In this document: one piece after another, positions 26,788 to 38,182 of the stretch
Position numbering within the stretch: position 1 is the first letter of the stretch
Layout: every line of letters begins with the position of its first letter
Assembly: GCF_031822435.1 (NCBI RefSeq)
Contig: NZ_JAVQLW010000001.1
Span: forward strand, 2,786,523 to 2,850,522
Direction of reading: 5' to 3'
Length of the DNA: 64,000 bases
Source: Paracoccus sp. MBLB3053
GTDB taxonomy: Bacteria > Pseudomonadota > Alphaproteobacteria > Rhodobacterales > Rhodobacteraceae
Made by a program: the position numbers and the translations under genes
The notes under the pieces: generated by a model
The model's database searches: none
What the model saw: only the letters and a program-made list of their open reading frames with translations
What the model was told of the DNA's origin: nothing

Positions 26788-28122
26788 CTACCAGTTGTTC
26801 TTGAACCACCGGTAGGCCCGTCGGAGGCTTCTGGCCGGATAAGCCTCTGCCGGCATTTCAAAATCCCACCACTCGTCCTGCGGATGCGCAGTCAGAAGCG
26901 CCAATCCGATGGCCGAGGCAAAGCCTGGCGCGGTCGCGTTATGGGGCAATCCCTGGATGCGCAGCGGCCGACCGATCCGGACGTTCTGCCCCAGCATCCG
27001 CGCGGCCAGCGTATCGAGCCCCGGTATCTGGCAACCGCCACCCGTCAGCACGATCTGTCGTGACGGCATCGAATCGAACCCCGCGGCATCAAGGATGCCG
27101 CCCACGTTTTCCAGGATCTCTTCAACCCGGGGACGCATGATCCCGATCAAGTCCGCCCGGCTCACACTGCGCTGGTCGGTTTCCCAATCGCCGGTATCGC
27201 CGCCAAGCGGGATCATCTCGCGGTCGTCGCGCCCCGTCGCCTCGACGCCACCATGCAAGGTCTTCAAGCGTTCGGCCTGCGCGTAGCTCACACGCAAGCC
27301 TTTCGCGATATCCTGCGTGATCAGATCGCCGCCGAAGCGCACCGCATCAGCAAAGATCATGTGCTTCTTGATAAAGACCGACACGCCTGTCGTGCCGCTG
27401 CCCAGATCGATGCAGGCTGCGCCCAGTTCCTGCTCGTCCTCGACCAGCGAGGCCAGCCCCGAGGCGTAAGAGGCCGAGGCGACCCCAGCAAGTTCCATGT
27501 CGCAACGCCGGATGCAATGCACCAGATTGCCCGCCGCATCCCCGTCGATGGTCAGCACATGCATGTCGACGGCCAATGCTCCGCCTGCATGATCGCGGGG
27601 ATCGGAAAGCCCGGAACGGTCGTCGACCGCGAAGTTCACGGGCTGGGCGTGCAAGACCTCGCGGCCACGTCCGAAATCGGGAACATCGCAGGCGGCCAGC
27701 ACGCGGGCGACATCGCTCGCGGCCACCTTGCCCGCCGGCAGTGAGATCTCTCCAGCCAACCCATATGAAGCGGGCCGCGCCCCGGAGATGCAGGCAATGA
27801 CGTGATCGACCCGCACACCGGCCGCCCTTTGCGCGGACTGGATGACCGTGCGGATGGCGCGTTCGGTTTCGGCCATGGTCTGGATTTCACCGGCACGCAT
27901 GCCGCGGGAACGCGTCTGGGCGCTGCCGATGACACGGAAATTGGACTGCCCCGCCATCGGGCCGACGCCGTCGGTTTCGCGGAACTGGCCGGGTCCGTCG
28001 AACTGAAGCACGAGGCAGCCGATCTTGGAGGTTCCGATGTCCAAGACCGCGATGACCCCACGCTGCATGGCCTGCCGGCGCATGGCGCGCATCGCTCTTT
28101 GACCCTGGTACAGATCCTTCAT
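26788..28122 (-). CDS. ftsA: Cell division protein FtsA
   Basis: FtsA (444 residues) is the actin-like ATPase that tethers FtsZ to the membrane. Recognisable parts are the phosphate-1 motif VLDIGTSKIGCLV near residue 28, the 1C (SHS2) subdomain, the CIDLGSGTTGVSVF phosphate-2 motif and the IVLTGGGCQIPGL adenosine motif. The C-terminal helix (RRAYRWFKNNW) is the expected amphipathic membrane-targeting sequence. It is 23 nt after ftsQ. Confidence 0.97.
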   Translation of the reverse strand: MKDLYQGQRAMRAMRRQAMQRGVIAVLDIGTSKIGCLVLQFDGPGQFRETDGVGPMAGQSNFRVIGSAQTRSRGMRAGEIQTMAETERAIRTVIQSAQRAAGVRVDHVIACISGARPASYGLAGEISLPAGKVAASDVARVLAACDVPDFGRGREVLHAQPVNFAVDDRSGLSDPRDHAGGALAVDMHVLTIDGDAAGNLVHCIRRCDMELAGVASASYASGLASLVEDEQELGAACIDLGSGTTGVSVFIKKHMIFADAVRFGGDLITQDIAKGLRVSYAQAERLKTLHGGVEATGRDDREMIPLGGDTGDWETDQRSVSRADLIGIMRPRVEEILENVGGILDAAGFDSMPSRQIVLTGGGCQIPGLDTLAARMLGQNVRIGRPLRIQGLPHNATAPGFASAIGLALLTAHPQDEWWDFEMPAEAYPARSLRRAYRWFKNNW

Positions 28123-28145
28123 TCCCCTGCCCCTTCAGAATTTCT

Positions 28146-29180
28146 TCAAGTCTTTTTCGCTTGAGTTCCCGTGTCTGTCCTGGCGGCCCCTGCGGCCGAT
28201 CCGGTCTTGGTATCCAGTGGTTTGCCATCGGCCCCGAGTTCGACCTGGCCCCGAGCGCGGCGAATGGCGTTTTGGGCCTCGAGCCCGATGCGCAGGACAG
28301 GCCGTGCTTCCCTGCGCAGGTCCACGACATCGACATCGCGCGACAGAAGGCTTTGCGCCTGGTCTAGACCCATGGCGCGCTCGAAGGCCCGCAGTGCTCC
28401 GTCTTCGGGCAACATGATGCGTTGCCCGCGATCCAGCACCACGTCCCAGCGCCGCTCACCGATGCGCTCGAGCCCGCGCAATCGCGGCAGGATCGGTCCC
28501 GCCGCGTCGATCAGCGCCAGGGCCTCGGCAGCAGCGCGATCGGCCCCTTCACCCGCGATCAACGGAAGATCGGCGCGCACGTCCCGCGCCGTGACCGAAG
28601 CAACGCGATGGCCGGTCTTGTCCAGAAGCTCGACCCCGCGTGGGTGACGCCACAGCACGGCAGGGACGCGTTCGGTGACAACGGCAGAAAGGATGCCGCC
28701 GGGCTTGATACGCAATTCGATCGCCGCGACGGCATCAAGCTTCAGGACCCGCTCGCGCAGCTTTTCCAGATCGATATCAAAGCTCGACGCAGGCAGATCC
28801 ACGGGCAGCATCGCGCCAAGCCCTTTGGTCACCGCATCCGACGCGCCCTCGATTTCAAGGCTGTGAACCATGAAGGCATCACGGTGCTGGACCTTGTCCA
28901 CCATCCCATCGATCCCGCTGCTCAGGTTGGCGCGGCGCGTGTCGTCCGAAAGCCAGATCCCCGCCACCATTGCAGCCAGGAAGGCCGGCAGACCGATCCG
29001 CACAAGCCGCCGGATCAATGGCCGCAACATCATCCTGTTCAGACGATATGCCAGCCGCGACGGCGCCGGATCGCGACGACCCGCCGCCTTGCCCTGTGGC
29101 ATCGGCCTGCTTGGCGCGTGACGGACAGGGACCGGACGGCCGGGCTCCTGATCTTGGCGGAAGGGGTTCAGTCCCTGCAT
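28146..29180 (-). CDS. ftsQ: Cell division protein FtsQ
   Basis: FtsQ (344 residues) is a bitopic divisome protein linking early and late factors. A basic cytoplasmic N-terminus (about 1-55) precedes one membrane helix ([23 protein letters not shown]), then the periplasmic POTRA domain ([17 protein letters not shown]) and beta domain. ATG 29180 is chosen because it starts the conserved MQGLNPF sequence and overlaps the ddl stop by 13 nt. The open frame upstream lies within ddl. Confidence 0.93.
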   Translation of the reverse strand: MQGLNPFRQDQEPGRPVPVRHAPSRPMPQGKAAGRRDPAPSRLAYRLNRMMLRPLIRRLVRIGLPAFLAAMVAGIWLSDDTRRANLSSGIDGMVDKVQHRDAFMVHSLEIEGASDAVTKGLGAMLPVDLPASSFDIDLEKLRERVLKLDAVAAIELRIKPGGILSAVVTERVPAVLWRHPRGVELLDKTGHRVASVTARDVRADLPLIAGEGADRAAAEALALIDAAGPILPRLRGLERIGERRWDVVLDRGQRIMLPEDGALRAFERAMGLDQAQSLLSRDVDVVDLRREARPVLRIGLEAQNAIRRARGQVELGADGKPLDTKTGSAAGAARTDTGTQAKKT

Positions 29181-30088
29181 AGCGCCTCCTCGACGATCCA
29201 CGAGCACAGATCGGGAAAGCTCATGCCCGAATAGGCGGCCTGCTCGGGAGCGAGCGAAGTTGGCGTCATGCCGGGCTGGGTATTGACCTCGAGAAGGATC
29301 AGACCGTCGAGTCCACGGCTTTCGTCCCAGCGGAAATCGGTGCGGCTGAGACCGCGGCATCCAAGCGCCTGATGCGCCCGGACCGCAAAATCGCGGCATG
29401 CGGCGGCAATCTCTTCGGGAATTTCGGCGGGAATGACATGGGTCGAACCGCCGGGCTTGTATTTGGCATCGTAGTCGTACCAGCCCTCGGTCTTGATTTC
29501 CGTGATCCCAAGGGCGCGGTCGCCCAGCACGGCCGTCGTCAGTTCGCGGCCCGGCGCGTAGGTTTCGACCATGACACGGGCTGGCATCTTGTCGGAAAGC
29601 TGCGGCGGGCTGTTTGCCGCCTCATGCACGATATAGACACCGACCGACGAGCCCTCGTCATTCGGCTTGACCACATAGGGCGGCGCCATCACATGGCGCG
29701 CGCGAACTTCGTGGGCATCGGCGATAACGCTTTCGACGACGGGCAGACCCGCCTCGCGGAAAGCCTGCTTGGCGCGGCTCTTGTCCATGGCGATTGCCGA
29801 GGCAAGCACGCCGGAATGGGTATAGCGGTAACCCAGCCATTCCATCAGGCCCTGGACGCAGCCATCCTCGCCCCAACGGCCATGCAGCGCGTTGAAGACG
29901 ACATCGGGCGCACATGCAGCCAGACGCTCGGGCAGATCCCTGCCCGCATCGATTTCGTTGACCTCGTAGCCCGCCTGCCGCAACGCCAGAGCGCATTCAC
30001 GCCCCGAGGACAGGGATACCTCGCGCTCGGCCGAGGGTCCGCCCATGAGAACTGCGACTTTCGGGGCTGTCCTGCTCGACCTGCCCAC
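29168..30088 (-). CDS. ddl: D-alanine--D-alanine ligase
   Basis: Ddl makes the D-Ala-D-Ala dipeptide for peptidoglycan precursors. The ATP-grasp fold is shown by [19 protein letters not shown] at the N-terminus, NDEGSSVGV in the central domain and [20 protein letters not shown] at the metal and ATP site. The start is a non-ATG codon: GTG 30088 has better spacing to the GGCAGGA ribosome site than TTG 30091. It overlaps ftsQ downstream. Confidence 0.95.
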   Translation of the reverse strand: MGRSSRTAPKVAVLMGGPSAEREVSLSSGRECALALRQAGYEVNEIDAGRDLPERLAACAPDVVFNALHGRWGEDGCVQGLMEWLGYRYTHSGVLASAIAMDKSRAKQAFREAGLPVVESVIADAHEVRARHVMAPPYVVKPNDEGSSVGVYIVHEAANSPPQLSDKMPARVMVETYAPGRELTTAVLGDRALGITEIKTEGWYDYDAKYKPGGSTHVIPAEIPEEIAAACRDFAVRAHQALGCRGLSRTDFRWDESRGLDGLILLEVNTQPGMTPTSLAPEQAAYSGMSFPDLCSWIVEEALCRD

Positions 30089-30209
30089 CAATTCCTGCCT
30101 CGTGAACCCGGTTGATCCGGGTATTTATGAAGCGAGGATAGCCGCAGATACCTGTTCGCAAAAGTCCCTTTTTCGCGTTTTACGCGATTTTTGCTGTGAG
30201 ACCGGCAGG

Positions 30210-31148
30210 TTACGGCTCACCGATGCGAATTACCTCCCATTGCAGCTCATGTCCGCTTGTTTCATGGACACGTTTGCGCACGAATTCGCCCAAAGCCTCA
30301 AGTTCGGCTGCCGTCGCGCCATCTGCGTTCAGAAGAAAGTTCGGGTGCTTTTCGGACATCTGCGCCCCGCCAAGACGGTAGCCACGCAGCCCTGCCGCAT
30401 CGATCAGGGCCCAGGCCTTCAGCTCATGCGTATCATCCGCGCGGCCAGTTGATGAATAGCCAGCAGGGTTGCGGAAGGTCGAACCCGCGCTGCGGTCCCT
30501 GGTCGGCTGGCTCGCATCCCGCCGGGCGAGCTGTTCATCCATTCGGGCGACGAGTTCCGCCGGATCTCCCGTCGCCGCGCGGAAGCGCGCCTCGGTCACG
30601 ATCCATCCTTCGGGCAGTTCCGAATGACGATAGCCGAAATGCAGGTCGTGGGCCGCGATCTCGCGGATACTGCCGTCCCGCGTCACCGCCCGGACGGAAA
30701 TCAGGTGATCCGCCACATAAGACCCGTAGCACCCCGCGTTCATGCGTACCGCGCCGCCGATGCTTCCGGGGATGGTCCGCAGGAAGGTCAGGTCCAGCCC
30801 CGCTTCGGCCGCTCGCCGGGCGACATGGGCATCCAGCGCGGCAGCCCCCGTCGTGACGACACCATCCTCGAAGGCAATCGCGTTGAACCCGCGCCCCAGA
30901 CGGATGACGACACCGCGAATCCCCCCATCGCGGACGATCAGGTTGGAGCCGACGCCGATCGGAAAGACCGGCACAGCCCCGTCAAGCGACGCAAGAAACG
31001 TGCAAAGATCGCCTTCGTCGGCAGGCTGGAACAGATATTCCGCGGGACCGCCAACCCTGAGCCAGGTCAGGTCCGCCAGGCTCCGTTGGGGCGTCAGGGC
31101 ACCGCGCACTTGCGGCAGGGCGACCGGGATCAGGGCGCTGTTGGACAT
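30210..31148 (-). CDS. murB: UDP-N-acetylenolpyruvoylglucosamine reductase
   Basis: MurB (312 residues) reduces UDP-GlcNAc-enolpyruvate to UDP-MurNAc with FAD and NADPH. Flavin-binding signatures are [14 protein letters not shown] and [17 protein letters not shown], and the catalytic serine region is [10 protein letters not shown] (type I MurB). The C-terminal KHPNFLLN motif is present. ATG 31148, with a GAGGAG ribosome site, starts the family-like sequence; the upstream open frame crosses an intergenic region. Confidence 0.96.
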   Translation of the reverse strand: MSNSALIPVALPQVRGALTPQRSLADLTWLRVGGPAEYLFQPADEGDLCTFLASLDGAVPVFPIGVGSNLIVRDGGIRGVVIRLGRGFNAIAFEDGVVTTGAAALDAHVARRAAEAGLDLTFLRTIPGSIGGAVRMNAGCYGSYVADHLISVRAVTRDGSIREIAAHDLHFGYRHSELPEGWIVTEARFRAATGDPAELVARMDEQLARRDASQPTRDRSAGSTFRNPAGYSSTGRADDTHELKAWALIDAAGLRGYRLGGAQMSEKHPNFLLNADGATAAELEALGEFVRKRVHETSGHELQWEVIRIGEP

Positions 31149-31212
31149 TGCGGGCTCCTCTGGGCAATCGGCGGGCTTGGTAAACCAAAGCCGCGTTTCG
31201 CGCAAACCTGCC

Positions 31213-31491
31213 CTATTGCGCACCGGGATGGGCAGAGCCGCGGCGACGGCGGCGCAGCATTTCAAGCGGGGGCCAGACCAGGATCGACAGGCCGAGCGCC
31301 ATGAAAAGGACCCCGAAGCCGGGCCCGCAGAGATAGGTCAGCCAGCCAAGAATGGGCACCCCCGCAGCGACAAGCCCCCAGAAAAGGGCGGTCCGCCAGA
31401 CCGGTCGCAGCAATGGCAGCGCAGATGCGAAGAGCATCCAGCCCAACCCTCCCAGAGCCGCAAGGCCCGGATGGCTGGCCAGCCCGATCAC
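31213..31491 (-). CDS. DUF2484 small membrane protein
   Basis: The 92-residue product has three hydrophobic segments and a basic arginine-rich tail ([14 protein letters not shown]). It belongs to DUF2484, found in Rhodobacteraceae precisely between murC and murB. The start overlaps the murC stop by four bases (ATGA), which points to translational coupling and to a role near precursor synthesis or lipid II export, though the function is not known. Confidence 0.85.
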   Translation of the reverse strand: MIGLASHPGLAALGGLGWMLFASALPLLRPVWRTALFWGLVAAGVPILGWLTYLCGPGFGVLFMALGLSILVWPPLEMLRRRRRGSAHPGAQ

Positions 31492-32915
31492 GCCGCCGCC
31501 TCCTGCAGCCGGTCCGGGAGATTGTTGGCCCAGGTGGAAATCGTACCAGCGCCCAGGCAGACAACCATGTCGCCGGGCCGCGCCTGCTCTCGCACCAGTC
31601 GGGCCAGATCCGCCTCATCGATGACGGCGCGTGCATGGCGGTGACCATGTGCGATGAGCCCCGCGACCAGATCGTCGCGAGATGCACCGGGAATGGGCTC
31701 TTCGCCCGCCGAATAGACCTCGGCTATGCCGACGACATCCGCTTCGTTGAAGCAGGTGCAGAAATCGTCGAAGAGGCTCGACAGTCGCGAGAAACGATGT
31801 GGCTGGTGAACCGCGATGACCCGGCCCTTGGTGGACTGGCGCGCAGCCTTCAGCACCGCGGCGATTTCGACCGGGTGGTGCCCGTAGTCGTCGATGATGG
31901 TGACGCCATTCACTTCGCCCACGCGGGTGAAGCGGCGACCGACGCCCCCGAATTTCGCCAGCGCGTCACGGATCTGGGCGCGCTTCATGCCAAGATGACG
32001 CGCCACGGCGACGGCGGCCAGCGCGTTCGAGACATTGTGGTCGCCCGGCATGGGCAGGGTGCAGCCCTCGATGACGGGCGTTTCGCCGTCATTGAGCTCG
32101 GCCTCGCCCTGAAGCGCAATATCGAAATGCGCGATACCATTTTCGTAGCGCAGGTTCGTCGCCCGCACATCGGCCTGGGCGTTGAACCCGAAGGTCACGA
32201 CCCGCCGATCCGACAGCTTGCCGACCAGGGACTGAACCTCGGCATGGTCGGTGCAGCAGACGGCCAGGCCGTAGAACGGAATGTTCGAGACGAAATCCTG
32301 GAAGCCCTTGCGCAGCGCATCGAAGCTGCCCCAGTGCTCCATGTGCTCGGGGTCGATATTGGTGACGATGGCGATGGTCGCGGGCAGACGGTTGAAGGAA
32401 CCGTCGGATTCGTCGGCCTCGACCACCATCCATTCGCCGGCACCCGCGCGGGCGTTCGAACCATAGGCATGGATGACGCCGCCATTGATGACCGTCGGAT
32501 CGAAGGCGCCGGCGTCAAGCAGCGTCGCGACCATCGTCGTGGTCGTCGTCTTGCCATGCGTCCCGGCGATCGCGATGTTCGACTTGAGCCGCATCAGTTC
32601 GGCCAGCATCTCGGCGCGACGAACCACGGGCAGGCCGCGACGACGGGCTTCCTCGAGCTCGGGGTTGCCTTTCTTGATCGCGGTCGAGATCACGACAACG
32701 CCCGCCTCGCCGAGATTCTCGGCCCTCTGCCCCTCGAAGACGGTCGCGCCGAGCGTTTCCAGCCGGTCGGTGATCTTCGAACGCCGGGCGTCCGACCCCT
32801 GGACGGCATAGCCCAGCGTCATCAGCACTTCGGCAATCCCGGACATGCCGATGCCGCCGATGCCGACAAAGTGGATGGGCCCAAGCTCGCCCGGAAGTTT
32901 GGTCGCTGCGTTCAT
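31488..32915 (-). CDS. murC: UDP-N-acetylmuramate--L-alanine ligase
   Basis: MurC (475 residues) adds L-alanine to UDP-MurNAc. The N-terminal [14 protein letters not shown] motif binds the UDP substrate. The ATP P-loop is GTHGKTTTT at about residues 118-126, and [14 protein letters not shown] marks the C-terminal domain. Both ends overlap neighbours by four bases (murG and DUF2484), so translation is coupled across the operon. Confidence 0.97.
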   Translation of the reverse strand: MNAATKLPGELGPIHFVGIGGIGMSGIAEVLMTLGYAVQGSDARRSKITDRLETLGATVFEGQRAENLGEAGVVVISTAIKKGNPELEEARRRGLPVVRRAEMLAELMRLKSNIAIAGTHGKTTTTTMVATLLDAGAFDPTVINGGVIHAYGSNARAGAGEWMVVEADESDGSFNRLPATIAIVTNIDPEHMEHWGSFDALRKGFQDFVSNIPFYGLAVCCTDHAEVQSLVGKLSDRRVVTFGFNAQADVRATNLRYENGIAHFDIALQGEAELNDGETPVIEGCTLPMPGDHNVSNALAAVAVARHLGMKRAQIRDALAKFGGVGRRFTRVGEVNGVTIIDDYGHHPVEIAAVLKAARQSTKGRVIAVHQPHRFSRLSSLFDDFCTCFNEADVVGIAEVYSAGEEPIPGASRDDLVAGLIAHGHRHARAVIDEADLARLVREQARPGDMVVCLGAGTISTWANNLPDRLQEAAA

Positions 32916-34003
32916 GCGGTCAGTTCCGTCACTAGATCTGCAAGTCGCTGCGCCGCATCGGGGCGGCCAAGGGCCAGCGCGGCCGCAGCCATGGCGGAGG
33001 CGCGGGGGCCGTCCGTAAGGATTCCCCGCATGTCGCGCCTGAGGCTCTCAACGTCAAGCACGGATTCGGGAAGGACGATGGCCGCACCGGATTCCGCCAC
33101 GGCACGCGCATTCGCCGTCTGGTGGTCTCCGGTCGCGGCCGCAAAGGGGATCAGAATGGCCGGGCGGCCGATCACGGTGATGTCGGCAAGGGACGATGCC
33201 CCTGCCCGGCTGACGACCAGTTGGCATTCGGCCAACCTGCGCGGCACATCCTCGAAGAAGGGTTGCACCTCTGCCTTGATGCCCGCCTCGCGGTAAGCCG
33301 CGCTGACCCGCTCGCCATCCTCGGCGCGGGCCTGATGGCTGACATGGAGACGGGCGCGAAGATCCTCGGGCAAGCCGATGATCGCCTCGGGCACGACGTC
33401 CGACAGAACGCGGGCGCCCTGACTTCCGCCGATCACCAGAACGTTCAGCGCCCCGTCGCCCGGCTGGACATAGGGCATGCCAGCCCGATCCAGCACGGCC
33501 TTGCGGACCGGATTTCCGGTGTGGATGCCCTCGATACCCGGGGGTAACTGCGTCGGCCAGGTGCCGCAGGCAACCTTGTTGACCCGTCCGGCAAAGGTCG
33601 AATTCACGCGGCCCATGACGCCGTTCTGTTCGTGGATCATCCGGGGAATGTTCAATGCCAGCGCCGCCGACATCGCAGGGATGGTCGGATAGCCCCCGAA
33701 TCCCACCACCACAGCAGGCCGATCCTGTTTCAGGGCACGCCATGCCGAGATCACGCCCGAACCGATACGGAACGGAACCACGAGCTTGGCCGCCGCTCCG
33801 CCCCGGGCGGTCGTCGCTGAATCGACCACTTCGCGCGTGACGGCCTCGGGAAAGGCCGTGGCATATCTGGCGCCTCGTTCGTCGGTCGAAAGCTTGACCC
33901 GCCAGCCGCGCGCCAGCAATTCCTCGGCAAGGGCCTGGGCGGGAAACATGTGGCCGCCGGTGCCTCCGGCGGCGATCAGGCAATAGGGGATCTTGACGGT
34001 CAT
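32912..34003 (-). CDS. murG: Undecaprenyl-PP-MurNAc-pentapeptide GlcNAc transferase
   Basis: MurG (363 residues) converts lipid I to lipid II on the inner face of the membrane. The glycine-rich [19 protein letters not shown] loop, the second G-loop [16 protein letters not shown] and the C-terminal [23 protein letters not shown] motif are typical. It overlaps ftsW and murC by four bases each. Confidence 0.97.
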   Translation of the reverse strand: MTVKIPYCLIAAGGTGGHMFPAQALAEELLARGWRVKLSTDERGARYATAFPEAVTREVVDSATTARGGAAAKLVVPFRIGSGVISAWRALKQDRPAVVVGFGGYPTIPAMSAALALNIPRMIHEQNGVMGRVNSTFAGRVNKVACGTWPTQLPPGIEGIHTGNPVRKAVLDRAGMPYVQPGDGALNVLVIGGSQGARVLSDVVPEAIIGLPEDLRARLHVSHQARAEDGERVSAAYREAGIKAEVQPFFEDVPRRLAECQLVVSRAGASSLADITVIGRPAILIPFAAATGDHQTANARAVAESGAAIVLPESVLDVESLRRDMRGILTDGPRASAMAAAALALGRPDAAQRLADLVTELTA

Positions 34004-35169
34004 GACCGGCCCCGACCCAGAACATCCGCCATCCGCCCCTGCGGTCGCGAGCGGGTCAAGGCCAGCAACATGCCGACGGCGATCCCCGACGCAATGACGG
34101 ACGAACCGCCGTAGCTGACGAAAGGCAGGGTCATGCCCTTGGCTGGCAGCAGGCGCACGGCGACCCCCATGTTGATCACCGCCTGCACACCAAAAGCGCA
34201 GGCAAGACCCGTGCCGGCGATCCGGGCAAACGGATCGCGTTCATTCCTGAGCCGGGCGAGCGAACGGATCACGATGGTCGCATAAAGCGAGATGATGATC
34301 AGGACGAGGATCAGCCCGTATTCCTCGGCCGCGACGGCGATGATGAAATCGGTATGCGCATCGGGCAGCGACCATTTCACCGACCCCTCCCCGACACCGA
34401 CGCCGAAGAAGCCACCCTCCTGGATCGCGTTGGTGGCATAGCCGATCTGGGTGCGCGGATCGATTTCGGCAGCCAGGAAGCCGTCGATCCGACGCGCGAA
34501 ATGTTCCGACGCGTTATACGAGAAAAGCCCGCCCACAGTCGCCAGGGCAAGCACGCCAAGCAGGATGTAGAGCGGCGCGCCGGCGATGAAGAACATCACG
34601 CACCACGAAAAGAGCACGAGCGAGGCCTGGCCGAAATCCGGCTGCAACGCCAGCATGACGACTACGACGCTCGCGACAAGCGCCGAGATCGAGCGTCCGG
34701 GCGGCCCGCCCACTTCCTGGCTCGCGGCCATGAACCAGCCACAGATGGCGATAAAGCAGGGTTTCAAGAACTCGGAGGGTTGGATCGACATCCCGCCGGG
34801 TAAGCGCAACCAACGCACCGCGCCCTTTCCGAAATCGGTTCCGATCAGCGGCAAGAGAAAGATCGCCGTCATCGCAACCACGAAGCCCAGCACGCCGATA
34901 CGCCTGACCTGGCGCGGCGAGAAGGTCGAGATGACCAGCATGACAAGCAAGGCGGCCGAGCCGAAAACTGCCTGCCGCGTCACATAATAGAATTGCGGCA
35001 AGTTGTTCTTTTCGGCCAACGGCACGGATGCAGCCAAACCGAGAAGTATCCCGATCGAGAATAGCCCCAGCACACAAGCCAGCGACCATCGGTCGACCGT
35101 GCGCCACCAACGTGGAAGAATCGGATCACCAGCCCGCACGGGCGTGGTGCCAAAGACCATCTCGGTCAT
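34000..35169 (-). CDS. ftsW: Lipid II polymerase / SEDS protein FtsW
   Basis: FtsW (389 residues) is the ten-helix septal peptidoglycan glycosyltransferase of the SEDS family. Signature sequences are [15 protein letters not shown] (around the loop that carries a conserved residue of the active site), the [10 protein letters not shown] catalytic-aspartate region and the C-terminal [21 protein letters not shown]. It is the first gene of this block in the window; the upstream members of the usual cluster (murD, mraY, ftsI) are not next to it. Confidence 0.95.
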   Translation of the reverse strand: MTEMVFGTTPVRAGDPILPRWWRTVDRWSLACVLGLFSIGILLGLAASVPLAEKNNLPQFYYVTRQAVFGSAALLVMLVISTFSPRQVRRIGVLGFVVAMTAIFLLPLIGTDFGKGAVRWLRLPGGMSIQPSEFLKPCFIAICGWFMAASQEVGGPPGRSISALVASVVVVMLALQPDFGQASLVLFSWCVMFFIAGAPLYILLGVLALATVGGLFSYNASEHFARRIDGFLAAEIDPRTQIGYATNAIQEGGFFGVGVGEGSVKWSLPDAHTDFIIAVAAEEYGLILVLIIISLYATIVIRSLARLRNERDPFARIAGTGLACAFGVQAVINMGVAVRLLPAKGMTLPFVSYGGSSVIASGIAVGMLLALTRSRPQGRMADVLGRGRS

Positions 35170-35315
35170 GGATGAACCGCCGTCACTGCCTCTGCCAAAT
35201 CCCGTCTCCGGGTGCCCGTTTTTCCGGGTCTGTTCGGGATGATAGCGCGAATGCCACGTTCACGCTACCACGGATTCATCGATTGCGTGCGAGATCGCTC
35301 CACAACCCTGAGGGT

Positions 35316-35336
35316 AAGGGCCGGAAAGGCCCTTTT
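35316..35336 (+). terminator. Terminator-like hairpin in the leader of the ATPase-metA operon
   Basis: AAGGGCC (35316-35322) and GGCCCTT (35328-35334) form a perfect 7-bp stem with a GGAAA loop and a TTTT end. The genes on both sides diverge from this region, so no upstream plus-strand gene needs terminating here. A second small hairpin (ACCCT-G-AGGGT) is directly before it. Attenuation of the downstream operon is possible but unproven. Confidence 0.5.
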
Positions 35337-35387
35337 CTCTCTCGCTTCGCGGTTCTAACTATCGCGGGACCGAATGGGGATCCGAAG

Positions 35388-36251
35388 ATGCTTTACAATT
35401 CGACGGCCGAATGGCTCATGGCGCCACGCAAGCGCGTGCTGTTTTTCGGCATGTCGGGACTGGGCAAGACCTATCTCGCGACCATGCTCAGGAATGCGGG
35501 CGACTGGTTCCACTATTCCGTCGATTACCGCATCGGAACCCGCTACATGGGCGAGCTGATTGCCGACAACTTCAAGCGCGAGGCGATGAAAGTACCTTTC
35601 CTGCGCGAGCTTCTGCTGTCGGATTCCGTCTATATCGCCTCGAATATCACATTCGAGAACCTCGCGCCGCTTTCGACCTATCTCGGCAAGCCCGGCAGCC
35701 CGTCGCGCGGCGGGCTGGACTTCGAGGAATACATGCGCCGTCAGGACCAGCATCGAGCGGCTGAAATCTCGTCGCTGCTGGATACGTCGCATTTCATTCA
35801 CCGCGCAAAGGACATCTACGGAATACCGAATTTCGTCTGCGACTCGGGCGGGTCTGTCTGCGAAGTGGTCGACCCTTTCGCGGCAAGCGACCCCGTGCTG
35901 GACGCGCTGGAACGCGATCTTCTGCTGGTCTGGATCAAGGGTTCGGATGCGCATACCGCCGAACTGGTGCGTCGCTTCGATCGCGCGCCGAAACCCATGT
36001 ATTATCAGCCGCAATTCCTGGACCGCGCATGGACGGATTACAGGGTTGAAATGGGGCTGCGCGAAGAACAGGTCAATCCAGACGAATTCATCCGCTGGAC
36101 CTATGCACGCGCCCTTGCCCATCGCCAGCCCCGCTACGAGGCGATGGCGCGGCGCGGCGTGACGCTGCAAGCCGAGGAAGTTGCCGAAGTTCACACGCCG
36201 GACGACCTGATCGCCCTGATCGGCCGAGCCATCGACAGAAAGGACGCATGA
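35388..36251 (+). CDS. Conserved P-loop ATPase upstream of metA, function unknown
   Basis: This 287-residue protein has a clear N-terminal Walker A ([13 protein letters not shown], about residues 19-31) and a kinase-like [13 protein letters not shown] segment next to it. The rest ([48 protein letters not shown]) is highly characteristic of one Rhodobacteraceae family found directly before metA. It resembles small nucleoside-kinase or chaperone-type ATPases, but no substrate is known. ATG 35388 opens the conserved MLYNSTAEW sequence. Its stop overlaps the metA start. Confidence 0.75.
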   Translation: MLYNSTAEWLMAPRKRVLFFGMSGLGKTYLATMLRNAGDWFHYSVDYRIGTRYMGELIADNFKREAMKVPFLRELLLSDSVYIASNITFENLAPLSTYLGKPGSPSRGGLDFEEYMRRQDQHRAAEISSLLDTSHFIHRAKDIYGIPNFVCDSGGSVCEVVDPFAASDPVLDALERDLLLVWIKGSDAHTAELVRRFDRAPKPMYYQPQFLDRAWTDYRVEMGLREEQVNPDEFIRWTYARALAHRQPRYEAMARRGVTLQAEEVAEVHTPDDLIALIGRAIDRKDA

Positions 36252-37177
36252 TGCCCATCACCCTGCCAAATGACCTGCCCGCCTTCGACATCCTGTCGAA
36301 CGAGGGCGTGATGGTCATGTCGCCGGGTCGGGCCGCGACCCAGGACATCCGGCCCTTGCGCATCGGGCTTCTGAACCTGATGCCGAAGAAGATCCAGACC
36401 GAGAACCAGTTCGCCCGGCTGATCGGCGCGACACCTTTGCAGATCGACTTCCAGTTGATCCGCATGTCCGACCACGAAAGTCGCAACACCGCGGCCGATC
36501 ACATGCAATCCTTCTACCGGCGCTTCAGCGAGGTCGAGGCCACGGGCGAAAAGTTCGACGGGCTCGTCATCACGGGTGCCCCGATCGAGCACCTGCCCTT
36601 CGAGGAGGTGACCTATTGGGACGAGCTGACGCGCGTCTTCGAATGGACCCAGAGCCATGTGCATTCGACCTTTGGGGTCTGCTGGGGCGGCATGGCGATG
36701 GCCTGGCATTTCAACGGGCTGAAGAAACACATCCTCGATCACAAGGCCTTCGGCTGCTTTCGGCATCGCAACCTTGCGCCCGCCAGCCCCTATCTGCGCG
36801 GCTTCTCGGATGATGTGCTGGTTCCCGTCAGCCGCTGGACCGAAGTGCGCCAGAATGAAGTCGACGCCATCCCGGCCCTGCGCACGCTGATTGCGTCGGA
36901 TCAGGCTGGACCCTGCCTGATCGAAGATCCGAGCCGGCGCGCGCTCTATGTCTTCAACCATTTCGAATATGACAGCACGACGCTTAAGGACGAATATGAT
37001 CGCGACGTGATCGCAGGCAAGCAGATCAACGTCCCGGTGAATTACTATCCGGATGACGATCCCAGCCAGCAACCCACGAACCGCTGGCGCAGCCATGCCC
37101 ACCTGCTTTACGGTAATTGGATCAACGAGATCTACCAGACGACCTATTATGATATGGAGCAGATCGGAAAGGGCTGA
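36251..37177 (+). CDS. metA: Homoserine O-acyltransferase (MetA family, acetyl-CoA type residue)
   Basis: MetA (308 residues) activates homoserine for methionine synthesis. The catalytic cysteine is Cys144 in FGVCWGG, and the conserved [11 protein letters not shown] region carries the His and Glu partners. The residue that sets acyl-CoA choice, Gly in E. coli (succinyl) and Glu in acetyltransferases, is Glu113 here ([10 protein letters not shown]). Acetyl-CoA is therefore the likely donor despite the MetA fold, and homoserine O-acetyltransferase (metAA) is the better name. The gene is coupled to the upstream ATPase. Confidence 0.93.
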   Translation: MPITLPNDLPAFDILSNEGVMVMSPGRAATQDIRPLRIGLLNLMPKKIQTENQFARLIGATPLQIDFQLIRMSDHESRNTAADHMQSFYRRFSEVEATGEKFDGLVITGAPIEHLPFEEVTYWDELTRVFEWTQSHVHSTFGVCWGGMAMAWHFNGLKKHILDHKAFGCFRHRNLAPASPYLRGFSDDVLVPVSRWTEVRQNEVDAIPALRTLIASDQAGPCLIEDPSRRALYVFNHFEYDSTTLKDEYDRDVIAGKQINVPVNYYPDDDPSQQPTNRWRSHAHLLYGNWINEIYQTTYYDMEQIGKG

Positions 37178-37180
37178 GCC

Positions 37181-38092
37181 GTGGCGAAGAAATCCGAAAA
37201 CAAGGCACTGGCAACGGACCATCCGGACCTGCCCTATGTGGGCGCGATCACGCGCTACCTTGAAAAAGACGCCCCTTCAGACATTCGCAAGACGATCAAG
37301 AAGGCTGACAAGAACGGCATTCTGAGCAAGACCTACCCTTATCCCGAAGAGATGAAATCCAAGGATTACGACGCGCATATGGAACTGCTGCAATTGCAGC
37401 TTGTCCGAATGATGCGGGACGTCATCCACACCGGAAAGCGCGTCGTGGTGCTTTTCGAGGGTCGCGATGCCGCCGGCAAGGGCGGCACGATCGAGCGCGT
37501 GCGCGAAAATCTCAATCCGCGTTCGGCCTATATCGTCGCCTTGCCCAAGCCCAATGAGCGCGAGGCCGGACAATGGTATTTTCAACGTTATGTCGATTGG
37601 CTCCCCGCGCAGGGCGAAATCGCGCTGTTCGACCGCAGTTGGTACAATCGGGGTGTCGTTGAAAAGGTCTTCGGCTTCTCGACCGACAAGCAACGCGAGA
37701 CGTTCTTTCGCCAGTTGCCGCATTTCGAGGGGATGTTCGCCGATGACGGCATCACCCTCGTCAAGCTGTGGCTCAGCGTGGACCGCGCCGAACAGCTGAA
37801 GCGCTTTCTTGACCGCGAAAAAGACCCGCTGAAGCATTGGAAGCTCAGCTCGATCGACGTGGACGGGCTCGCGAAATGGGACGACTATACGGCAGCGATC
37901 CACGACACCCTGACACGCAGCCATTCCCATGTCGCGCCCTGGACGGTGATCCGATCCGATGACAAGAGACGTGCGAGGATCGCGGCCATCCAGACCATTC
38001 TGCATGCAGTAGATTATGTGGGTCGCGATGATGCGCTGATCGGTCGGCCCGATCCCCAAATCGTTGGTGGACCGGAACTTCTGTCCGACTGA
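37181..38092 (+). CDS. ppk2: Polyphosphate kinase 2
   Basis: This 303-residue PPK2 transfers phosphate between polyphosphate and nucleoside diphosphates. Walker A is GRDAAGKGG at residues 94-102, the lid region contains RENLNPRSA, and Walker B is FDRSWYNRG with Asp151. The single-domain length fits class I (NDP phosphorylation). The start is GTG, three bases after the metA stop, so the two are co-transcribed. Confidence 0.95.
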   Translation: MAKKSENKALATDHPDLPYVGAITRYLEKDAPSDIRKTIKKADKNGILSKTYPYPEEMKSKDYDAHMELLQLQLVRMMRDVIHTGKRVVVLFEGRDAAGKGGTIERVRENLNPRSAYIVALPKPNEREAGQWYFQRYVDWLPAQGEIALFDRSWYNRGVVEKVFGFSTDKQRETFFRQLPHFEGMFADDGITLVKLWLSVDRAEQLKRFLDREKDPLKHWKLSSIDVDGLAKWDDYTAAIHDTLTRSHSHVAPWTVIRSDDKRRARIAAIQTILHAVDYVGRDDALIGRPDPQIVGGPELLSD

Positions 38093-38182
38093 GGCGCCCT
38101 AGGGGCCTCGCGGCATCGCGCGCCCCTCGGGCGGTGTCGAAAGGGCCAGAGCAGCCGAGCACGCTGGATGGGAAGCCATGCG

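Noticed and set aside
31413..33296. A 627-codon plus-strand frame
   Set aside because: Antisense to murC and neighbours with all MurC motifs on the other strand.
35170..35387. A SAM-II or SAM/SAH riboswitch before the metA operon
   Set aside because: The conserved pseudoknot sequences of these riboswitches were not found; only a terminator-like hairpin is present.
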